Assembly: GCF_042654245.1 (NCBI RefSeq)
Contig: NZ_JBHSGI010000024.1
Coordinates: 310,001 to 374,000, forward strand
Source of the DNA: Seohaeicola_A nanhaiensis
GTDB taxonomy: Bacteria > Pseudomonadota > Alphaproteobacteria > Rhodobacterales > Rhodobacteraceae
Direction of reading: 5' to 3'
Length of the DNA stretch: 64,000 nt
Position numbers and translations under genes: made by a program. Shown piece after piece: positions 51,539 through 59,592 of the stretch. Positions within the stretch are counted from its first letter, which is position 1; each line of letters begins with the position of its first letter. Under the pieces are notes generated by a model that searched no databases, was not told the origin of the DNA, and saw only the letters and a program-made list of their open reading frames with translations.

Positions 51539-52843
51539 ATGGCCGATCTGACCACCACCTTCCTCGGGATCACTACCCCGAATCCGTTCTGGCTCGCCTC
51601 CGCGCCGCCGACCGACAAGGAATACAATGTCCGCCGCGCCTTCGAGGCTGGCTGGGGCGGCGTGGTCTGGAAGACCCTGGGCGAGGACGGCCCGCCCGTG
51701 GTCAACGTCAATGGCCCGCGCTACGGCGTGATCCACGGCGCCGACCGCCGCGTGCTGGGCATCAACAACATCGAGCTGATCACCGACCGTCCGCTCCAGA
51801 CCAACCTCGACGAAATCACCCGCGTGAAGAAGGACTACCCCGACCGCGCCATCATCGCCTCCATCATGGTCCCCTGCGAAGAGGGTGCCTGGAAGGCCAT
51901 CCTGCCGCGCGTCGCGGAAACCGGCTGCGACGGGATCGAGCTGAACTTCGGCTGTCCCCACGGCATGAGCGAGCGCGGCATGGGCGCCGCCGTCGGCCAG
52001 GTGCCGGAATACATCGAAATGGTCACGCGCTGGTGCAAGGAGTTCTACGGCAAGCCCGTCATCGTCAAGCTGACCCCCAACATCACCGACATCCGTTATC
52101 CCGCCCGCGCGGCGAAGAAGGGCGGCGCCGATGCGGTCTCGCTGATCAACACCGTTTCTTCCATCACCTCGGTCAACCTCGACACCTTCTCGCCCGAACC
52201 CTCGATCGACGGCAAGGGCTCCCACGGCGGCTACTGCGGCCCCGCGGTCAAGCCGATCGCCATAAACATGGTGGCCGAGATCGCCCGCGACGCCGAAACC
52301 CGCGGCCTGCCGATCAGCGGCATCGGCGGCGTCACCACCTGGCGCGACGCGGCCGAATTCATGGCGCTCGGCTGTGGCAACGTCCAGGTCTGCACCGCCG
52401 CCATGACCTACGGCTTCCGCATCGTGCAGGAAATGATCTCGGGCCTGTCGCAATGGATGGACGAAAAGGGCTACACATCGACCGCCGATTTCATCGGCCG
52501 CGCGGTCCCGAACGTCACCGACTGGCAGTATCTGAACCTCAACTACGTCGCCAAGGCGAAGATCGACCAGGACGCCTGCATCAAATGCGGCCGTTGCTAC
52601 GCCGCCTGCGAGGACACCAGCCACCAGGCGATCTGGATGCACCCCGGCCGCGTGTTCGAGGTCAACGATGCCGAATGCGTCGCCTGCAACCTCTGCGTCG
52701 ACGTCTGCCCGGTCGAAAACTGCATCTCGATGGTGCCCATGCAGCCCGGCCAGACCGATCCCCGCACCGGGCGCGTGGTCAGCCCCGACTACGCCAACTG
52801 GACGACGCATCCGAACAACCCCTCCGCCCGTGCGGCGGAATAG
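51539..52843 (+). CDS. preA: Dihydropyrimidine dehydrogenase subunit PreA
   Basis: 434 residues, GAGGACC before the ATG. N-terminal FMN-binding TIM barrel of the dihydroorotate dehydrogenase type (TTFLGITTPNPFWLASAPPTD, CDGIELNFGCPHGMSERGMGAA), then a ferredoxin tail with two [4Fe-4S] motifs, CIKCGRCYAAC and CVACNLCVDVCP. It holds the pyrimidine site and takes electrons from PreT. Stop lies 3 nt from the convergent RTX gene stop. Confidence 0.95.
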   Translation: MADLTTTFLGITTPNPFWLASAPPTDKEYNVRRAFEAGWGGVVWKTLGEDGPPVVNVNGPRYGVIHGADRRVLGINNIELITDRPLQTNLDEITRVKKDYPDRAIIASIMVPCEEGAWKAILPRVAETGCDGIELNFGCPHGMSERGMGAAVGQVPEYIEMVTRWCKEFYGKPVIVKLTPNITDIRYPARAAKKGGADAVSLINTVSSITSVNLDTFSPEPSIDGKGSHGGYCGPAVKPIAINMVAEIARDAETRGLPISGIGGVTTWRDAAEFMALGCGNVQVCTAAMTYGFRIVQEMISGLSQWMDEKGYTSTADFIGRAVPNVTDWQYLNLNYVAKAKIDQDACIKCGRCYAACEDTSHQAIWMHPGRVFEVNDAECVACNLCVDVCPVENCISMVPMQPGQTDPRTGRVVSPDYANWTTHPNNPSARAAE

Positions 52844-52846
52844 GCA

Positions 52847-53818
52847 TCAGGCCAGGATGAACCGGTCCAGATCCAGCTGAGCCAGCGTGATGTCCTGAAA
52901 GACGATCACATTCTGTCCGTCATGACCGTGGTCATAGATCACATCCGACCCGCTCTGGCTCAGCGCGGCGTTCAGCTGCGCCTTGTTGTGGGCCTCGCCG
53001 CGGCTGCGGATCACCACGATATCGTTGTCGAAATCGGTGATCTTGTCCGTCCCCCAGTCGCGTCCGTTGAAGATGAACCGGTCTACAAGCCGCCCGCCGC
53101 TCAGCACGTCGTCGCCCGCTCCGCCGTTGATCCGGTCGCGTCCTGCGCCACCCCGGATCACGTCATCCCCGGCGCCGCCAAAAATGACGTCGCGCCCGGC
53201 GCGGCCTGCAATCACGTCATCGAACTGAGTCCCCTTGATCGTATCATGCCGGGCCGTCCCGGCGATCCGCGGCGCGCCGCCCGGATCCTCCGCCCGCCCG
53301 AACCAGACGTGATAGACCCGCCCCCCATAATCGCCGCCGGCCGCCGGATCGTCGATCACGCCGATCCCGATTGCGTTCCAGTCGTAATTCTCCCACCCGC
53401 CCAGATTGGCGATCACCGAATTATGCCCCGACGACCCCTTCCAGGCGTCCAGCGCCGCCTCGATGCTGCCGTAACCGGCCGCCGAAATCTCGAATCCGGT
53501 ATCGGTATAGGTGGTCCCGATCCGTTCGGGCGCGTCCCACATCACGGCCGCCTGGCTATGATCCGAATAATAGGGCGCATCTGACCAGCTGTGCAGATTC
53601 GCGCCCGCCGGCAGCGTCAGCCCTGCCTGCCAGATGTTATAGGCGGTGTCCGCCGCATGACGCCCGGCGGTCGTCGTCAACCCCAGCGACAGCGGAATCG
53701 GCGCCAGTCCCAGACTGTCGCGGTATTCCATGATCTGGTGATAGAGATCGAGCTCGGTCAGGCTCAACGCATCCGACGCGGTCGGCTGCGTGTCGTCAAA
53801 GGTCATCTCGGCTTCCAT
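52847..53818 (-). CDS. CAP-domain protein with RTX calcium-binding repeats
   Basis: 323 residues from ATG 53818 (an ATG at 53806 is an alternative start). N-terminal half looks like a CAP/SCP-type domain (LDLYHQIMEYRDSLGLAPIPLS, HSWSDAPYYSDHSQAAVMW, GSSGHNSVIANLGGWENYDWNAIGIG). C-terminal half has tandem nonapeptides (FDDVIAGRAGRDVIFGGAG, DDVIRGGAGRDRINGGAG) that fold as a calcium beta-roll. There is no N-terminal signal peptide, so type I secretion is expected. No T1SS genes are nearby. Flanked on both sides by plus-strand genes. Confidence 0.82.
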   Translation of the reverse strand: MEAEMTFDDTQPTASDALSLTELDLYHQIMEYRDSLGLAPIPLSLGLTTTAGRHAADTAYNIWQAGLTLPAGANLHSWSDAPYYSDHSQAAVMWDAPERIGTTYTDTGFEISAAGYGSIEAALDAWKGSSGHNSVIANLGGWENYDWNAIGIGVIDDPAAGGDYGGRVYHVWFGRAEDPGGAPRIAGTARHDTIKGTQFDDVIAGRAGRDVIFGGAGDDVIRGGAGRDRINGGAGDDVLSGGRLVDRFIFNGRDWGTDKITDFDNDIVVIRSRGEAHNKAQLNAALSQSGSDVIYDHGHDGQNVIVFQDITLAQLDLDRFILA

Positions 53819-53991
53819 CCGCTGTCTGAAACAAGTCGGGCTTTCGCCTAGCGGCGCATCATGGCAAAACCAAGAAGCGGGTCGGGCAAGACGCGCGTTC
53901 CGGCGATATGCCGCCGTCATCGGCCGCGGGGGAGCAAACCCCCGCCGGTCAGCAAAACAGACCGACGCTCAGCGAATGACAGGAAGCCGGC

Positions 53992-55236
53992 GTGAAACAG
54001 TTTCTCCCCATCAGCGCATTGCTCCTTGGCTCGGCCCTTCTGCTGTTTGCCGGCGGGATGAACGCCCTGATCCTGCCGATTCGCGGCAACTTCGAAAACT
54101 TCGATGCCGCCTCCCTCGGTCTTCTCGGTACCGGCTGGGCGGTCGGATATGTGCTGGGCTGCATCTTTAACCCCCGCCTTGTGGGCAAGGTCGGCCATAT
54201 CCGCGCCTTCGGCGTGATGGCGGCCTTTGCCGCCGTCGCCGTTCTGTTGTCGCTGATCTTCGTCACGCCCTGGATCTGGATCCCGCTGCGCGGCCTCTCC
54301 GGCTTCTGTTTTGCCGGCGCCGCGATGATTGTGGAAAGCTGGCTGTCCGAGCGGGCAGAACCTTCGTCGCGCGGCAAGATCTTCGGCATCTACACGATGG
54401 TGAACCTCTTCGCCTCGACCGCCGGTCAGATGTCGCTCTCGATCGGCAATACCTCCGGCTTCCTGTTCTTCGTCCTGCCGGCGATCTTCTATTGCCTGGC
54501 GCTGGTGCCGCTCTCGATCTCCTCCAGCACCACGCCCAAACCGCTGGTCAGCGTCAAACTCGACCTCCGCGCGCTCTGGCGCAACTCGCCGGTGGCGGTG
54601 GTCGCGGTCTTCGGGGTCGGCATCTCGAACGGCGCCTTCGGCACGCTCTCGGCGGTCTATGCCGACCGGGTCGGGCTGGTCACCGCCACGGTGGCGCTCT
54701 TCGCCTCACTGCCGGTCCTCGCCGGCGCGATCAGCCAGGTGCCGATTGGCGCCGCCTCCGACCGGATGGATCGCCGCATCGTGCTCATGGCGGTGATCGT
54801 GGCGGCGCTCGGCGTCGATATCGCCTTCATCCTGCTCCAGCCGCAGGATCTCTACGGCAACTTGATCCTTGCCTCCTGCTTCGGCGCGGCGATCTACGCG
54901 ATGTATCCGCTGATCGTGGCCCATGCGAACGACCATGCCGAACCCGGTACCTATATCCAGGTCAGCGGCGGGCTGCTGCTCACCTACGGTCTCGGCGCCA
55001 TCGCGGGCCCGACGCTCGCCGGCGTCGCCATGAAAGAGGTCGGCTCCGCCGGCCTGTTCCTCACCTCCGCCGGCGCCCATGTTCTGATGCTGGGCTTCAC
55101 CGCCCTGCGCATCGGCCGCCGCGCCGCCGTCCCGGAAGAGCGCAAGGCCAGCTTCGTCGCCTCGCCCCAGGCCAAGGCCTCGACCCCCGAAACCGCCGCC
55201 CTGGCCATGGGCGACGAGGAGGAACAGGCAGCCTGA
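53992..55236 (+). CDS. MFS transporter
   Basis: 414 residues from GTG 53992, with AGGAAG upstream; about 12 TM helices. It resembles the YcaD/CynX-like branch: GTGWAVGYVLGCIFNPRLVGKVGHIRAFG and RGLSGFCFAGAAMIVESWLSERAEPSSRGKIFGIYTMVNL, a segment typical of that branch. Substrate unknown. A hydrophilic C-terminal tail ends in acidic residues. Confidence 0.88.
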   Translation: MKQFLPISALLLGSALLLFAGGMNALILPIRGNFENFDAASLGLLGTGWAVGYVLGCIFNPRLVGKVGHIRAFGVMAAFAAVAVLLSLIFVTPWIWIPLRGLSGFCFAGAAMIVESWLSERAEPSSRGKIFGIYTMVNLFASTAGQMSLSIGNTSGFLFFVLPAIFYCLALVPLSISSSTTPKPLVSVKLDLRALWRNSPVAVVAVFGVGISNGAFGTLSAVYADRVGLVTATVALFASLPVLAGAISQVPIGAASDRMDRRIVLMAVIVAALGVDIAFILLQPQDLYGNLILASCFGAAIYAMYPLIVAHANDHAEPGTYIQVSGGLLLTYGLGAIAGPTLAGVAMKEVGSAGLFLTSAGAHVLMLGFTALRIGRRAAVPEERKASFVASPQAKASTPETAALAMGDEEEQAA

Positions 55237-55297
55237 GGACGGCCTGCCTGGGCGCGCCCCCGTCTTCTCTGGTTCAAAAATACCTCCGCCGGAGGCA

Positions 55298-55317
55298 GCC
55301 GCCGCCAGGCGGCTTTT
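55298..55317 (+). terminator. Terminator after the MFS gene
   Basis: GCCGCC (55298-55303), loop GCCA, GGCGGC (55308-55313) and TTTT (55314-55317), about 60 bp after the stop. A CCTCCG/CGGAGG inverted repeat lies just before it. Confidence 0.65.
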
Positions 55318-55436
55318 GCTCCGAAATCCGCTCCGCGACAGCGTCCCGAAAATGTCACTCCGATAAAGTCAAGCCGAATCAACAACTTGACCCCCCGTCC
55401 TAGCTGGGACGCCTCATGACCTCTTGCCGCCGGGCC

Positions 55437-57410
55437 CTATTTCGGGGCCCGGTTCGCGATCAGATCGTCCACCACAGCCGGGTCTGCCAGCGTCGAGGTA
55501 TCCCCCAGCGAGCCAAAATCGTTCTCCGCGATCTTGCGCAAAATCCGCCGCATGATCTTCCCCGACCGCGTCTTCGGCAGCCCCGGCGCCCATTGGATCA
55601 CATCCGGGCTGGCAATCGGCCCGATCTCGTGACGCACCCAGGCCCGAAGCTCCTTGCGCAGCTCCTCGCTCGGCTCCTCGCCGTTCATCAGCGTCACGTA
55701 GCAATAAATGCCCTGACCCTTGATATCATGCGGATAGCCCACCACCGCCGCCTCGGCCACCTTGGCATGGGCGACAAGAGCACTCTCGACCTCTGCCGTG
55801 CCCATGCGGTGACCCGAGACGTTGATCACGTCATCGACCCGGCCGGTGATCCAGTAGTCGCCATCCTTGTCCCGCCGGCAGCCGTCGCCGGAGAAGTAAT
55901 AGCCCTTGTAGTCCGAGAAATATGTCTTCTCGAACCGCTCGTGATCGCCCCAGACGGTGCGCATCTGTCCGGGCCAGCTGTCCTTGATCGCCAGCACGCC
56001 CTCGACCCCGTTCCCCTCGATCTCCGTCCCGCTGGTCGGGTCGAGTACGACAGGCTGCACGCCAAAGAACGGCTTCTGCGCCGACCCCGGTTTGGTCGCA
56101 TGAGCGCCGGGCAGGGGGGTCATCATGTGCCCGCCCGTCTCTGTCTGCCACCAGGTATCGACGATCGGACAGCGCCCCTTACCGACTACGGTATTGTACC
56201 AGTTCCAGGCCTCGGGGTTGATCGGCTCGCCCACGGTGCCCAGCAGCTTGAGCGCCGAGAGGTCGCATTTCTCGACCCACTCGGTCCCCTGTCCCATGAG
56301 CGCACGGATCGCGGTCGGCGCGGTGTAGAACTGGTTCACCTTGTGCTTCTCGCAGACCTGCCAGAACCGCGAGGCATCCGGCCAGGTCGGCACACCCTCG
56401 AACATCAGGGTCGTCGCGCCGTTCGCCAGCGGGCCATAGACGATATAGCTGTGCCCGGTAACCCAGCCCACGTCCGCCGTGCACCAGTAGACGTCGCCAT
56501 CATGGTAATCGAAGGTCACCTCATGGGTCAGAGCCGCATAGACGAGATAACCGCCGGTGGTATGCACCACGCCCTTCGGTTGACCGGTCGATCCGGAAGT
56601 ATAGAGGATGAACAGCGGGTCTTCCGCGCTCATCTCCTCGGGCGGGCAGTCGGATGAGACCTTCGCGGCCTCTTCATGATACCAGTAGTCGAGGTCGCTG
56701 CGGAAGGCGATCTGCTGACCGGTCCGCCGCACAATCAGGCATTTCACATCCGACGTGTCGTGCAGCAGCGCCTGGTTCACATTGTCCTTCAGCTTGGTCA
56801 CTTTCCCGCCCCGGGGCGCCCCATCCGAGGTGATCACCAGCTTTGCATCGCAACCATTGACCCGCGCGCCCAGCGCATCCGGCGAAAAGCCTGCGAAGAC
56901 AATCGAGTGAATCGCACCGATCCGGGCGCAGGCCAGCATCGCATAGGCCGCCTCGGGGATCATCGGCAGGTAAATGACGACCCGTTCCCCCTTGCGGATG
57001 CCCAGTGACTTCAGCACATTGGCCATACGGCCGACATGTTCGCCCAACTCCCGATACGAGATATGCAGCGCGGGGTCCTTGGGATCGTCCGGCTCCCAGA
57101 TGATCGCCGTCTGATCGCCGCGGGTGGCGATATGCCGGTCTACACAATTCGCGGACACATTCAGCGTACCATCGGCAAACCAGTTGATCTTGACGTGGCC
57201 GAGCGTGAAATCGACGTCACGAACTTCGGTGAAGGGTTTGATCCAGTCGATCCGCTTTGCCTGCTCCCGCCAGAAGCCTGTCGAATCGCGGACAGACGCC
57301 TCGTACATCTCGGCATATTTCTCAGCGTTCACATGGGCCTGCGCCACCGTTTCGGCCGAGGGTGGAAAGACGCCGGCTGCGGCGGAGTCGGATTGGGCTG
57401 AAGTCGTCAT
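55437..57410 (-). CDS. acs: Acetyl-CoA synthetase
   Basis: 657 residues from ATG 57410 with GGGAGGACC upstream. AMP-forming signature YTSGSTGQPKGVVHTTGGYL, the acetate-pocket WWQTETGGHMMTPLPG, the hinge YYFSGDGCRRDKDGDYWITGRVDDVINVSGHR and the C-terminal regulatory lysine context LPKTRSGKIMRRILR. It makes acetyl-CoA from acetate. The TAG stop overlaps a hairpin (CCGGGCCC at 55430-55437 with GGGCCCGG at 55445-55452) that lacks a U-tract, so it is not a standard terminator. Confidence 0.96.
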   Translation of the reverse strand: MTTSAQSDSAAAGVFPPSAETVAQAHVNAEKYAEMYEASVRDSTGFWREQAKRIDWIKPFTEVRDVDFTLGHVKINWFADGTLNVSANCVDRHIATRGDQTAIIWEPDDPKDPALHISYRELGEHVGRMANVLKSLGIRKGERVVIYLPMIPEAAYAMLACARIGAIHSIVFAGFSPDALGARVNGCDAKLVITSDGAPRGGKVTKLKDNVNQALLHDTSDVKCLIVRRTGQQIAFRSDLDYWYHEEAAKVSSDCPPEEMSAEDPLFILYTSGSTGQPKGVVHTTGGYLVYAALTHEVTFDYHDGDVYWCTADVGWVTGHSYIVYGPLANGATTLMFEGVPTWPDASRFWQVCEKHKVNQFYTAPTAIRALMGQGTEWVEKCDLSALKLLGTVGEPINPEAWNWYNTVVGKGRCPIVDTWWQTETGGHMMTPLPGAHATKPGSAQKPFFGVQPVVLDPTSGTEIEGNGVEGVLAIKDSWPGQMRTVWGDHERFEKTYFSDYKGYYFSGDGCRRDKDGDYWITGRVDDVINVSGHRMGTAEVESALVAHAKVAEAAVVGYPHDIKGQGIYCYVTLMNGEEPSEELRKELRAWVRHEIGPIASPDVIQWAPGLPKTRSGKIMRRILRKIAENDFGSLGDTSTLADPAVVDDLIANRAPK

Positions 57411-57541
57411 GGATAGGTCCTCCCTCTGGCGGTCGTTCGGTCGTCGCCCCGAGTCCTCACGGACACAGTCGCCACTCCCCGCGCGGGATAATAGTCGGCT
57501 CGGAAAATTTTGGAATAACATAATGGAAAGAAACGATTTGC

Positions 57542-57582
57542 TTGTAAATTTGTGTTGCCTTCTCCAGGTGTTTTGTAAATTT
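57542..57582. promoter_or_regulatory. Paired TTGTAAATTT sites upstream of acs
   Basis: The 10-mer TTGTAAATTT occurs at 57542-57551 and 57573-57582, with starts 31 bp apart, close to three helical turns. The first lies within TTTGCTTGTAAA, an imperfect palindrome. TTTGC/TGTAAA-type sites are reminiscent of the short-chain acyl regulators (PccR/RamB type XRE proteins) that control acyl-CoA genes, but that link is only a suggestion. They lie about 130-170 bp upstream of the acs start. Confidence 0.4.
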
Positions 57583-57698
57583 CGGCCCGATGTCGCAACG
57601 AACCGGCTGTAGTAAAAAAACAATTCCTGTCAACGCTGGGTAGAGAAGATCGCGCGCCGATCCCAGTTTTGCCAGCCGGGGAGCCATTCTTCTCCTGT

Positions 57699-57713
57699 GT
57701 GACAAATTGTTAC
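57699..57713. promoter_or_regulatory. Candidate operator upstream of the TRAP operon
   Basis: GTGACAAATTGTTAC is palindromic at 12 of 14 paired positions around a central A and lies about 120 bp before dctP. No regulator gene is adjacent, so the binding protein is unknown. Confidence 0.35.
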
Positions 57714-57834
57714 GGTTTGCCGGGGCGTTCCGTCCAAGCCTGATGCCGTCATCAAGGGTTGGCAGCGACCCGCAGGCGCGCTAGTTTTCATCCAAGCCTC
57801 CCGACGTAACGGGATGCACACAGGGAGAGAGTTC

Positions 57835-58854
57835 ATGAACAAGATGTTGACCGGGGCCGTTGCGGCCACCGTAACCTTCGGCTTTGCATTGGAAGCCGCT
57901 GCCACCGAGTGGAACGTGTCTGTCTGGGGCAAGCGTCGTGCCTTCACTGAACACATCGAAAAGATCGCCGAACTGGTGAAGGAAAAGACCAACGGCGAGT
58001 TCACCATGAACATCAGCTATGGTGGCCTGTCGAAGAACACCGAGAACCTGGACGGGATCCAGATTGGTGCCTTCGAGATGGCGCAGATCTGTGCCGGGTA
58101 TCACGAAGACAAGAATCCCACCCTGACGGTCCTCGAACTCCCATTCCTTGGCGTCAGCACGCTGGAACAGGAAGTGGCCGTCTCGAATGCGATCTATGCA
58201 CACCCCGCGGTGCAAAAGGATCTGGAACGCTGGAATGCGCGCCTGCTGATGTCCTCGCCCATGCCCCAGTACAACCTTGTGGGCCGGGGCGAGCCGCGCG
58301 AGACGCTCGAGGCCATGTCGGGCATGCGCGTGCGCGCCACCGGAGGTCTGGGAGAGGCCTTCCGCACCGTCGGAGCAGTGCCGACGTCGGTGACATCCGC
58401 CGAAGCCTATAACGCCATGGAATCCGGCGTTGTCGATACCGTGGCCTTTGCGCCCCACGCGCATCTTTCGTTCCGCACCATCGATCAGGCGCAGTGGTGG
58501 ACAGAGAACCTGAACCCCGGCACGGTGAACTGCCCCGTTGTCGTGAACATCGATGCCTACGAAGCTCTCACGGATGCCGAGCGCGAAGCGCTGGACGGGT
58601 CGGTGGACGAGGCAATCGATTATTACATCAAGTTCTACAACGACGAGACGATGACCAAGTGGAACAAGACGCTTGATGAAAAGGGCATCAAGCGGGTGAA
58701 CTTCTCGGACGATGAAATCGCCCGGTTCCGCGATCTGGCTGCTGGTCCCGCGCGCGAAGCCTGGATCAAGAAGATGGATGACGCAGGTATCCCTGGCCAG
58801 GAGCTGTACGATCTGGTGATGGACGCCCTGCAAAAGGCCAAATCGGGCAGCTGA
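57835..58854 (+). CDS. dctP: TRAP transporter substrate-binding protein (DctP type)
   Basis: 339 residues from ATG 57835, with GGGAGAGAG upstream. Signal peptide about 1-24 (ends EAAAT). DctP-fold features: MNISYGGLSKNTENLDGIQIGAFEMAQIC near the N-lobe, and LEAMSGMRVRATGGLGEAFRTVGAVPTSVTSAEAYNAMESGVVDT, which contains the conserved Arg that contacts carboxylates. A carboxylate substrate is likely but not identifiable. First gene of the TRAP operon. Confidence 0.93.
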   Translation: MNKMLTGAVAATVTFGFALEAAATEWNVSVWGKRRAFTEHIEKIAELVKEKTNGEFTMNISYGGLSKNTENLDGIQIGAFEMAQICAGYHEDKNPTLTVLELPFLGVSTLEQEVAVSNAIYAHPAVQKDLERWNARLLMSSPMPQYNLVGRGEPRETLEAMSGMRVRATGGLGEAFRTVGAVPTSVTSAEAYNAMESGVVDTVAFAPHAHLSFRTIDQAQWWTENLNPGTVNCPVVVNIDAYEALTDAEREALDGSVDEAIDYYIKFYNDETMTKWNKTLDEKGIKRVNFSDDEIARFRDLAAGPAREAWIKKMDDAGIPGQELYDLVMDALQKAKSGS

Positions 58855-58885
58855 GCCAGCGCACCGATCCGAAGCGGTTCCACCG

Positions 58886-58909
58886 CCGCCGCGCAGGCCT
58901 GCGCGGCGG
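58886..58909 (+). promoter_or_regulatory. Perfect 24-bp palindrome between dctP and dctQ
   Basis: Positions 58886-58909 are a perfect GC-rich palindrome able to form a stem of about 10 bp with a GGCC loop, 31 bp after the dctP stop. Such hairpins after binding-protein genes usually stabilise the upstream mRNA and lower downstream expression. The following TTCAAACTC is too poor in T for full termination. Confidence 0.6.
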
Positions 58910-58947
58910 TTCAAACTCGATACATCTCAAATCTTGAGGGGCAACGG

Positions 58948-59580
58948 ATGGCGGGAAGCTCTCCTGTTCTTACCGACGGTTCGGTTCTCAGCCGTCTGGA
59001 TCAAGGGCTCTACAAGGCGGAACAGGCATTTGCCCTGGTCAGTGGCATCACTGTGTTCTTGCTCATGGTTCTGGCCGTTGTTTCCGTCTCGGGGCGGAAT
59101 GTCCTCAATGCGCCCTTGCCTGGTTATGTCGACTGGATCGAGTTCGCGATGCCTCTCATCGCCTTCATGGGGATCTCCTACACCCAGCGCAGCGGCGGGC
59201 ACATCCGGATGGACATTCTGGTCGGTCAGCTCAAGGGCCGGCCGCTCTGGGCGGCCGAGATCGTGACCACGCTGGTGACGTTGCTTTTGATCGTCCTTCT
59301 GATCTGGGGCAGCTGGGCACACGCGATGCGCAGCCTCGATTTTGCCGCCCCGCTCTGGAGCCGTGACAGCTCGATCGACATCAAGTTGCCGCTCTGGCCT
59401 GCCAAGTTGCTGGCGCCGATTGCCTTCTCGGTTCTTGCAGCGCGCCTTCTGCTTCAGCTCTGGGGATACTGCCGGGCTTTTGCAGGCAACCTCACGGTGC
59501 CCGTCGCGGTGCCGATCACCCTGTCGGCGGCCGATCAGGCGGCCGAGGAAGCCCGTCATGTCAGCGGCCTGGACGCCTGA
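58948..59580 (+). CDS. dctQ: TRAP transporter small permease (DctQ type)
   Basis: 210 residues with GAGGGG before the ATG. Four TM helices; the family motif is visible as NAPLPGYVDWIEFAMPLIAFMGISYTQRSGGHIRMDI. The C-terminal tail (about 40 residues) is cytoplasmic and Ala/Glu rich. It pairs with the large permease that starts 12 nt after its stop. Confidence 0.92.
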   Translation: MAGSSPVLTDGSVLSRLDQGLYKAEQAFALVSGITVFLLMVLAVVSVSGRNVLNAPLPGYVDWIEFAMPLIAFMGISYTQRSGGHIRMDILVGQLKGRPLWAAEIVTTLVTLLLIVLLIWGSWAHAMRSLDFAAPLWSRDSSIDIKLPLWPAKLLAPIAFSVLAARLLLQLWGYCRAFAGNLTVPVAVPITLSAADQAAEEARHVSGLDA

Positions 59581-59592
59581 GGGAGTACGCGC

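Larger units (their letters stand above)
57411..57834. other. 424-bp divergent control region between acs and the TRAP operon
   Basis: No gene is seen here. It is AT-richer than its surroundings around 57490-57620 and should hold promoters for both directions. It contains a repeated 10-mer TTGTAAATTT (57542 and 57573) and a 15-bp near-palindrome at 57699-57713, each listed separately. Confidence 0.7.

Noticed and set aside
55430..55452. Hairpin across the acs stop codon considered as a terminator
   Set aside because: The stem is strong, but on the minus strand it is followed by GCGGCAAGAGG with no U-tract.
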